DNA from: Betaproteobacteria bacterium
GTDB taxonomy: Bacteria; Pseudomonadota; Gammaproteobacteria; Burkholderiales; SG8-41
Assembly: GCA_021414185.1 (NCBI GenBank)
Contig: JAIOOZ010000540.1
Coordinates: forward strand, 1 to 12,599
Direction of reading: 5' to 3'
DNA: 12,599 nucleotides
Positions 7,701 through 12,599 of the stretch are shown here, one piece after another (position 1 is the first letter of the stretch; each line of letters begins with the position of its first letter). Under the pieces are notes generated by a model, which saw nothing but the letters and a program-made list of their open reading frames with translations, ran no database searches and was not told the DNA's origin. A program made the translations under genes and the position numbers.

Positions 7701-10700
7701 GTCCCGCCGCCGGGGCCGGCATTGGTCACGGAGAACGTACGCACGCCGGCTGTGGTGTTGGCCGCAATCGTTAAGGTCGTGGTGATTTGCGTGCCCGCAC
7801 CGTTGATTGCGATCGGGCCTATTGAAAGACCAGCCGCCCCGCCGATATTGACGGAGCTCGCGGCACTGAAGTTGGTTCCTGTGAGCGTAATCCCGACGAC
7901 AACCGGCGCGGTCGGCGACATGGTTGCATTGTTCGGCGCAACGCTCGCCAGCGTCGGCAGCGGATTGGTTACCGTGAAATTGACCGTGGCGGTAGTGCCG
8001 CCGCCAAGTCCGCCCACCGCGGGGTTCGTGACCGAGAAGGTCCGCACGCCGGTCGCCGAGCCTGCAGCGATAGTCACGTTCGACGTTATTTGCGTGCCGG
8101 CCGCGTTTACGACCAGCGCACCTATCGTCACGCCTGCAGCGCCGCCGATGTTGACGGTGCTAATGCCGGTTCTGAAACCCGTGCCGGTAAGCGTAACGGC
8201 CACGACGTTCGCGGACGCAGGCAGTTGAGCGCCGCTCGCTGGCGCGATGCTCGCGAGCGTTGGCACCGGATGGGTCACCGTGAAGTTCACCGTGCCGGTC
8301 GTTCCACCACCCAATCCGCCGACCGCCGGGTTCGTCACCGAGAATGTCCGAACACCAGTCGCGGTCCCCGCCGGAATCGTCACATTGCCCGTGAGAGTTG
8401 TGCCAGCGGCATTTACCGCCAGCACGCCTATCGTCACGCCGCCCGCTGCGCCTATCGTTACCGTGCTTGCCGCGCTGAAGCCCGTCCCCGTCAGCGTGAC
8501 TGCAACAACGGTCGCAGCCCCCTGCTGGCTCGCCCCGAATGTCGGCGCAATCGTCGTCAGCGTCGGCACCGGATTGGTCACTGTGAAATTTACCGTCGCG
8601 GAAGTTCCGCCGCCAAATCCGCCCACTGCGGGATTCGTGACGGAGAAAGTGCGCACGCCGGTGGCGGCACCCGCCGCAATTGTCACGTTACCGGTGAGCG
8701 TGGTCCCCGCCGCATTCGCTGCCAGCCCGGCTATCGACACGCCGGCTGCTCCTACGATGTTGACCGTGCTCGCCGCATTAAATCCGGTGCCTGTCAGCGT
8801 CACCGCAACAATATTCGCCACGCCCTGAAACCGGTTTCCGCTTACCGGGGCAATGCTTGCCAAAGTCGGTGCGGGATTGGTCACTGTGAAATTCACGTTC
8901 GCTGAGGTTCCGCCGCCCAAGCCACCGACCGCCGCGTTTGTCACCGAGAATGTCCGTGCGCCGTTGGCCGCACCCGCCGCGATCGTCACGTTCGACGTAA
9001 TTTGCGTGCCTGCCGCATTCACGACCAGCGCGCCTATCGTTACGCCCGCCGCGCCACCGATATTGACCGTGCTGATGCCCGTCCTGAAACCCGTTCCGGT
9101 GAGCGTTACAGCTACAACGTTTGCTGCGCCCGGCGTTGACGCTCCGTTAGTCGGTGCGATGCTTGCCAGTGTCGGTGCCGGATTGGTCACGGTGAAATTG
9201 ACCGTAGCTGTCGTGCCGCCACCAAGCGCATTCACTGCAGGATTGGTCACGCTGAAGGTACGCACCCCCGGGGCAGTACCCGCCGCTATCGTGAGGTTGG
9301 CCGTGATCTGGGTGCCCGCGGCGTTCACGACCAGTGCGCCTATCGATACGCCCGCAGCACCGCCGATATTGACGGTGCTGATGCCGGTCTTGAAACCCGT
9401 TCCCGTCAAAGTGATGGCGACTACATTTGCTGCGCCTTCCAACGCCGCGCCACTCGCCGGCGCGATGCTCGCCAACGTCGGGATTGGATGAGTCACGGTA
9501 AAGTCCACCGTACCGGTAGTGCCGCCACCCAATCCGCCTACCGCCGGATTCGTCACCGAGAAAGTCCTGATACCGGTCGCAGTTCCCGCCGGGATCGTGA
9601 CATTGCCCGTAAGCGTCGTGCCGCCCGCGTTCACTGCCAGCGCGCCTATCGTCACGCCGCCGGCTGCACCTATCGAAACCGTGCTCGCCGCGCTGAAGCC
9701 CGTCCCCGTCAGCGTTACCGCGACAACTGTTGCGGCGCCCTGTTGGCTCGCGCCGAAGGTCGGCGCAATCGTCGTCAATGTAGGCAGCGGATTCGTAACC
9801 GTGAAGTTCACCGTCGCCGATGTGCCGCCGCCCGCGGCCGGATTCGTCACGGAGAAAGTCCGCACACCGGTCGCGGTACCCGCCGCTATCGTCACGTTGC
9901 CGGTAAGCGTGGTGCCGCCGCCGCCCACTGCCAGCCCTGCGATAGACAGGCCTGCGCCGCCGGCGATGTTGACCGTGCTTGACGCGTTGAAGCCGGTGCC
10001 TGTCAGCGTTACCGCCACGACATTCGGCGCGCCCTGGAAGCGGTCGCCGCTCACCGGCGCGATGCTCGCGAGCGTCGGCACCGGATTGTTTACCGTGAAG
10101 TTAACGTTCGCCGAAGTCCCCCCACCCGGCGCAGGATTCGTGACCGAGAAAGTACGCACCCCTCTCGCTGCCGCCGCCGCAATTGTCACGTTGGCCGTGA
10201 TTTGCGTGCCGGCCGCGTTTACCGCCAATGCACCTATCGACACGCCTGCGGCACCGCCGATATTGACTGTGCTCGCGGAATTGAAGCCGGTACCCGTCAA
10301 CGTCACCGCCACTACCGTCGCCGCGCCTTCGGCCACGACGCCAATATTCGGCGCGATGCTCGCCAGCGTCGGCGCCGGGTTGTTCACCGTGAAGTTCACC
10401 GTGCCGCTCGTGCCGCCGCCCAATCCGCCGACTGCTGCATTCGTCACTGAGAACGTACGCACGCCAGTTGCTGTGCCCGCGGCGATTGTCACGTTGCCCG
10501 TGAGAGTTGTGCCCGCCGCGTTCACCGCCAGCGCGCCGATGGAAACGCCCACACCGCTGATCGAAACCGTGCTCGCAGCGTTGAAGTTGGTGCCCGTCAG
10601 CGTCACCGCCACCACCGTCGCCGCGCCATTTGCGACATTACCGCTTACCGGCGCAATACTCACCAGCGTCGGCACCGGATTCAGCACTGTGAAGTTAACG

Positions 10701-12547
10701 GTAGCGGACGTGCCGCCGCCCAGGCCACCAACTGCGGGGTTCGTCACCGAGAACGTGCGCACCCCCGCTACAGTGGCCGCCGCTATGGTCACGTTCCCCG
10801 TGATCGTCGTGCCGGTTGCGTTCACTACCAGCCCCGCTATCGACACGCCGGCTCCGCCGGCAATGATGACCGTGGTCGCCGCGTTAAAACCGGTGCCCGT
10901 CAGCGTTACCGGCACCACCGTCGCCGCGCCCTGTGCCATCGTGCCGTTTACCGGCGCAATGCTCGCAAGCGTGGGTGCCGGATTCGTTACCGTGAAGTTC
11001 ACCGTCGCGGTCGTTCCGCCGCCCGGCGCTGCATTTGTTACCGAGAAGGTGCGCATGCCGCTGGCCGCGCCCGCCGCTATCGTGACGTTTCCCGTAATCT
11101 GTGTGCCCGCCGCGTTCACCGCCAGCCCTGCGATGGATACGCCGACTGCACCGGCGACGTTAACGGTGCTCGCCGCATTGAAGTTGGTGCCTGTCAGCGT
11201 CACCGCCACAACGTTTGCCACGCCCTGCAACCGGTCGCCGCTCACCGGTGCAGTACTCGCCAGCGTCGGCACCGGGTTCGTCACCGTGAAGTTCACTGTT
11301 GCCGAAGTACCGCCTCCCGGCGCAGGATTGGTAACCGAGAATGTGCGCACGCCCGTTGCCGCGGCCGCCGCTATCGTCACGTTGGCCGTGATCTGCGTGC
11401 CCCCCGCATTCACCGTCAGCGGACCTATCGATACGCCGGCGGCGCCCGCGATGTTGACCGTACTCGCCGCATTGAAGTTGGTGCCTGTCAGGGTAACTGC
11501 CACCACGTTGGCGACGCCTTGAAACCGGACGCCCGTATTCGGCGCTATGCTCGCCAGCGTTGGCAAAGGGTTCGTCACGGTGAAATTCACCGTTGCCGAA
11601 GTTCCGCCCCCCAATCCGCCCACCGCCGGATTCGTCACGGAAAATGTGTTGACGCCGGTCGGCGTACCCGCCGGTATTGTCACTGTCGTCGTTATCGTCG
11701 TGCCAGCCGCGTTCAGCGCCAGCGCCCCGGTCGTCAACCCGGATGGGCCTGCAATGTTGAGCGTGGTCGCCGTATTGAAGCCCGTGCCCGTCAACGTAAT
11801 CACCACGTTGTTGGCAGCCGCTTTCAAGACATTGCCGCTTACCGGCGCGACGCTCGCCAGCGTCGGTAGCGGATTCGTTACTGTGAAGTTCACCGTAGCA
11901 GAGGTGCCCCCACCTAACCCGAGAACCGCCGGGTTGGTCACCGAGAATGTGCGCACGCCGGTTGCACTGGCGGCGGCTATCGTCACGTTCCCCGTGAGGG
12001 TTGTGCCGGCGGCGTTTGCCGCCAGCCCGGCTATCGACACGCCGGCTGCGCCTGCGATGTTGACCGTGCTCGCTGCGTTGAAGCCAGTGCCCGTAAACGT
12101 AACCGGCACCACCGTCGCTACTCCCCGCGCCACGTTGCCACTCACGGGCGCAATACTCGCCAGCGTCGGCGCCGGGTTGATTACCGTAAACACACGGGTA
12201 GCGGAAGTGCCGCCGCCGCCACCGGAATTTGTCACGGAGAAATTGCGCGCGCCGGTGGCGGCCGCATTGCTGATGGTGATATTGGCGTCGATCTGCGTCG
12301 CGCTGACGACGTTGGTGGAATTCACCGCGATGCCGGCACCAACATTCACTGAGCTCACGACCGCCGAAAATCCGGTCCCCGTAAAGGTCACGGTGAGGGT
12401 TTGCAGACGGCTGCCGGTCACCGGCGCGATGCTGGTCAGCGTCGGCACGACTGCCACGGCCTGCGACGACGCGAACAGCAGCCCCGACCACACGGCGAAA
12501 GCCAGTGCGATACGCACTACCGTATTGATCAAGGGCGGTTTGGTCAT
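4715..12547 (-). CDS. Giant MshQ-like secreted protein with IPT/TIG-like repeat array (putative pilus-associated adhesin)
   Basis: A 2610-residue exported protein. Residues 1-32 are a signal peptide ending A-S-S-Q-A-V-A. Residues 35-1831 hold 18 tandem domains of mostly 97-102 residues. Each has P-T-L-A-S-I-A-P at the start, the IPT/TIG hallmark L-T-G-T-G-F, then N-V-T-I, R-T-F-S-V-T-N-P, a glycine loop G-G-G-T and V-N-F-T-V. Residues 1832-2007 hold two more IPT-like domains of another subtype (V-R-F-N-G-S-N-R). From about 2008 the C-terminal region resembles MshQ/DUF6701 proteins: V-G-R-F-V-P-D-N-F (2255), Q-P-F-G-Y (2292), N-E-F-R-Y-G-Q-L-K-I (2449), D-P-T-A-N-A-R-F-G-I (2587) and a terminal I-Y-Q-R-E. 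It carries ten of the twelve cysteines, consistent with disulphides outside the cytoplasm. The start is fixed by an in-frame TAA nine bases upstream. It precedes mshI, so a role on or with the MSHA pilus is inferred; adhesion is a hypothesis. The mshQ symbol is withheld because the long repeat part is not usual for MshQ. Confidence 0.85.
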   Translation of the reverse strand: MTKPPLINTVVRIALAFAVWSGLLFASSQAVAVVPTLTSIAPVTGSRLQTLTVTFTGTGFSAVVSSVNVGAGIAVNSTNVVSATQIDANITISNAAATGARNFSVTNSGGGGGTSATRVFTVINPAPTLASIAPVSGNVARGVATVVPVTFTGTGFNAASTVNIAGAAGVSIAGLAANAAGTTLTGNVTIAAASATGVRTFSVTNPAVLGLGGGTSATVNFTVTNPLPTLASVAPVSGNVLKAAANNVVITLTGTGFNTATTLNIAGPSGLTTGALALNAAGTTITTTVTIPAGTPTGVNTFSVTNPAVGGLGGGTSATVNFTVTNPLPTLASIAPNTGVRFQGVANVVAVTLTGTNFNAASTVNIAGAAGVSIGPLTVNAGGTQITANVTIAAAAATGVRTFSVTNPAPGGGTSATVNFTVTNPVPTLASTAPVSGDRLQGVANVVAVTLTGTNFNAASTVNVAGAVGVSIAGLAVNAAGTQITGNVTIAAGAASGMRTFSVTNAAPGGGTTATVNFTVTNPAPTLASIAPVNGTMAQGAATVVPVTLTGTGFNAATTVIIAGGAGVSIAGLVVNATGTTITGNVTIAAATVAGVRTFSVTNPAVGGLGGGTSATVNFTVLNPVPTLVSIAPVSGNVANGAATVVAVTLTGTNFNAASTVSISGVGVSIGALAVNAAGTTLTGNVTIAAGTATGVRTFSVTNAAVGGLGGGTSGTVNFTVNNPAPTLASIAPNIGVVAEGAATVVAVTLTGTGFNSASTVNIGGAAGVSIGALAVNAAGTQITANVTIAAAAARGVRTFSVTNPAPGGGTSANVNFTVNNPVPTLASIAPVSGDRFQGAPNVVAVTLTGTGFNASSTVNIAGGAGLSIAGLAVGGGGTTLTGNVTIAAGTATGVRTFSVTNPAAGGGTSATVNFTVTNPLPTLTTIAPTFGASQQGAATVVAVTLTGTGFSAASTVSIGAAGGVTIGALAVNAGGTTLTGNVTIPAGTATGIRTFSVTNPAVGGLGGGTTGTVDFTVTHPIPTLASIAPASGAALEGAANVVAITLTGTGFKTGISTVNIGGAAGVSIGALVVNAAGTQITANLTIAAGTAPGVRTFSVTNPAVNALGGGTTATVNFTVTNPAPTLASIAPTNGASTPGAANVVAVTLTGTGFRTGISTVNIGGAAGVTIGALVVNAAGTQITSNVTIAAGAANGARTFSVTNAAVGGLGGGTSANVNFTVTNPAPTLASIAPVSGNRFQGVANIVAVTLTGTGFNAASTVNIVGAAGVSIAGLAANAAGTTLTGNVTIAAGAATGVRTFSVTNPAVGGFGGGTSATVNFTVTNPVPTLTTIAPTFGASQQGAATVVAVTLTGTGFSAASTVTIGAAGGVTIGVLAVNAAGTTLTGNVTIPAGTATGVRTFSVTNPAVGGLGGGTTGTVNFTVTHPVPTLASIAPASGAQLPASANVVAVTLTGTGFRTGISTVNIGGAAGVTIGALVVNAAGTQITSNVTIAAGSATGVRTFSVTNPAVGGLGGGTTATVNFTVTNPLPTLASVAPNNATMSPTAPVVVGITLTGTNFSAASSVNIGGAAGLSIGPIAINGAGTQITTTLTIAANTTAGVRTFSVTNAGPGGGTSANVNFTVNNPAPTLASIVPSSGNRAPGAPVVIPITLTGTNFLSTSTVTVSAGAVGVSFSAVTVVNSTTITANLTIASGAVTGARTIRVTNPAPVGGFAQLNFTVTNPAPTLTSIFPNCGRQNTVVATTLTGTNFFPAGVGATTAAITGANVAIGALTVNGAGTQITTNFTIAAAAALTARTVTVTNPPSGGLGGGTSAGQTFTVVNAAGATSTTTSILPTSAGAGDAAFTLRINGTNFINGGTVARFNGSNRATTWVSATQLDVAILVTDLTTAGTYPVDVITCGGAASNVQNFTVGNPTITALTPNNAVLNGPAFTMDVSGAFFNTTSTVRFNGSNRTTTYVSASLIRANILASDLTVLGTYNVDVVNSGGVGAVSNTLPFTVAPDVGGFNAFETSTAAGSITGVIKTKIAGSALAFDVVALNTAKTAVVASFTGTVTVELVNSSSGACGTYAPIQSQSVSFTSPRQTVTFTENNAWANVRARMTYVPSSGPTIVDCSTDNFAIRPASLNVSISDTDWASAGTTRALTNTAASGGVVHKAGQPFTITVTPNPASATQYDGSPGIASLACALPAGCANGTLTPGAFAGTGTRISSTATYNEAGTFNLTLEDQNFANVDAADSTTAERYVPQLAAPLAVGRFVPDNFLLATSGAAPQFKTFNDATCGTRSFTYIGQPFGYTTVPTTLITARDASGATTTNYRGALWKLAATAPATTTCAGTTCSAVLSNVTLLYTTNTAGTNWDGAAAKTVFTSGTVISGNGTGTVSPGATDTLAYLRSTTTPVAPFNANISLNVQVADNSENGVVGNGIIATAGGGATFNGTGAGMAFDSGNEFRYGQLKIYPAYGSQQLALPLTLETQYWVAASSSFILNSADSCTQLGAANVALGQYFAPLASGDTTPTLAGRFANGRNTVRLSAPTGNKTGGAYVSVNLGTTTTGNYCAAVTGAAASTGSTMDYLRGKWCGGSYDKDPTANARFGIQNNPNEFIYQRENF
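6527..7054 (-). repeat. Two divergent IPT-like domains (R19, R20)
   Basis: Residues 1832-1917 and 1918-2007 form two shorter domains (86 and 90 residues) of a different IPT subtype. They share (A/V)-R-F-N-G-S-N-R-(A/T)-T-T, V-S-A-(T/S), I-L-(V/A)-(T/S)-D-L-T and G-T-Y-(P/N)-V-D-V. They resemble each other more than the preceding 18 domains and act as the junction between the array and the MshQ-like C-terminal region. R19 holds Cys1901, and the only other cysteine in the whole array is Cys1735 in R18. Confidence 0.75.
7055..12445 (-). repeat. Array of 18 tandem IPT/TIG-like domain repeats (about 0.3 kb each)
   Basis: Coding repeat R1-R18, each mostly 97-102 codons (R1 92, R18 106). The domains also sort into four classes repeating in order, giving a cassette of about 397-403 codons: R1-R4 at 12445-11270, R5-R8 at 11269-10079, R9-R12 at 10078-8870, R13-R16 at 8869-7664, then R17-R18 at 7663-7055. 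Class markers: R1, R5, R9, R13 and R17 have G-(S/D/N)-R near residue 11. R5, R9 and R13 share S-I-A-G-L, while R4, R8, R12 and R16 share I-G and T-Q-I-T. R3, R7, R11 and R15 have (V/A)-S-G-(N/A) near the start. The domain length pattern in R2-R9 is long, long, short, short, twice. R1, R17 and R18 are the most divergent. Across R1-R18 there are only six acidic residues and two lysines. Confidence 0.85.
7958..10078 (-). repeat. Best-preserved pair of duplicated three-domain blocks (R9-R11 and R13-R15)
   Basis: R9-R11 (10078-9176) and R13-R15 (8869-7958) are the closest distant pair in the array, about 1.2 kb apart, with R12 between them. Both show G-x-R-F-Q-G, then T-F-G-A-S-Q-Q-G-A-A-T, then A-S-G-A, in that order. 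R10 and R14 differ at only a handful of residues and share the otherwise unique T-H-P linker end. The one-residue insertion K/R-T-G-I-S-T is common to R11, R12 and R15. At the DNA level many differences between R10 and R14 lie at third codon positions, so the duplication is not very recent and the protein sequence has been kept. Confidence 0.75.
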
Positions 12548-12599
12548 ATTCCTTTAAATATCCGCAAGTTCCGTTCCAGCCTGGGCATGGTCATCAACC
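12548..12599 (-). other. Region upstream of the giant gene; ribosome binding site and possible tail of an upstream gene
   Basis: AAAGGA at 12550-12555 is the likely ribosome binding site, only two bases from the ATG, which is closer than usual. Two minus-strand frames are open to the window edge. One ends TGA at 12544-12546, overlapping the start as ATGA (tail ...R-N-L-R-I-F-K-G-I), the same junction type as the four downstream. The other ends TAA at 12554-12556 (tail ...T-E-L-A-D-I). Fifty bases cannot decide between them, and no promoter is recognisable. Confidence 0.35.

Noticed and set aside
7055..12445. CRISPR or non-coding satellite array
   Set aside because: The roughly 300-bp period is a multiple of three, runs in one uninterrupted reading frame of 2610 codons, and the units match IPT/TIG-like domains; there are no short direct repeats with unique spacers.
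7140..12557. A nearly continuous open frame on the plus strand across the repeat array (pieces of up to 667 codons), with repeated Pro/Val/Thr-rich sequence
   Set aside because: It is the frame in which its third bases face the third bases of the sense codons. A stop can arise there only opposite Tyr (TAN) after an NNY codon, or opposite His/Gln (CAN) after an NNT codon. The sense repeats have no Tyr and very few His/Gln. The stops I checked fall exactly at such codons: the Gln of G-A-Q-L-P (8226-8228), the Gln of R-F-Q-G (8826-8828 and 11520-11522) and the His of T-H-P-I (9489-9491). No independent gene is needed.
1..12599. Defence system, mobile element, integrase, tRNA or other RNA gene
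   Set aside because: No transposase, recombinase or terminal inverted repeats, no cloverleaf-like segment and no non-pilus gene is visible; the genes fill nearly the whole window.

Overview
The window carries one co-oriented gene run on the minus strand: part of an MSHA (mannose-sensitive haemagglutinin) type IV pilus biogenesis locus. It is GC-rich and preferentially uses G/C at third codon positions. The protein set (MshI, a PilN-like protein, MshJ, MshK, MshL and the first residues of MshM) is typical of Gram-negative Proteobacteria. A betaproteobacterium is my best guess, but the sequence does not fix the genus.

Layout in the direction of transcription (right to left). (1) 12548-12599: the edge of the window, possibly the tail of an upstream gene. 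(2) 12547-4715: one giant secreted protein of 2610 residues. It has a signal peptide, then 18 tandem IPT/TIG-like domains of about 98-102 residues, then two more divergent IPT-like domains, and ends in a cysteine-containing MshQ-type (DUF6701-like) C-terminal region. (3) 4628-4714: an intergenic gap holding a good sigma70-type promoter candidate and a perfect 12-bp palindrome. (4) 4627-87: five tightly packed genes, mshI, a pilN-like gene, mshJ, mshK and mshL, where each stop codon overlaps the next start as ATGA. (5) 17-1: the first codons of a probable mshM, the AAA+ ATPase that normally follows mshL.

Working model from family knowledge: MshI (PilM-like, cytoplasmic), the PilN-like protein and MshJ (PilO-like) form the inner-membrane alignment platform. 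MshK (PilP-like) links it through the periplasm to the lipoprotein secretin MshL, through which the pilus leaves the cell. The giant MshQ-like protein would be the exported, surface or pilus-associated component and a plausible adhesin.

The most unusual content is the repeat array of the giant protein. The 18 domains are not simply one unit repeated. They fall into a four-domain higher-order register of about 1.2 kb, are almost free of charged and aromatic residues, and carry no cysteine until their membrane-proximal or distal junction with the C-terminal part. No RNA genes, CRISPR array, insertion sequence, attachment site or convincing terminator was seen. The very long open frames on the plus strand are explained by the codon content of the repeat gene and are not annotated.
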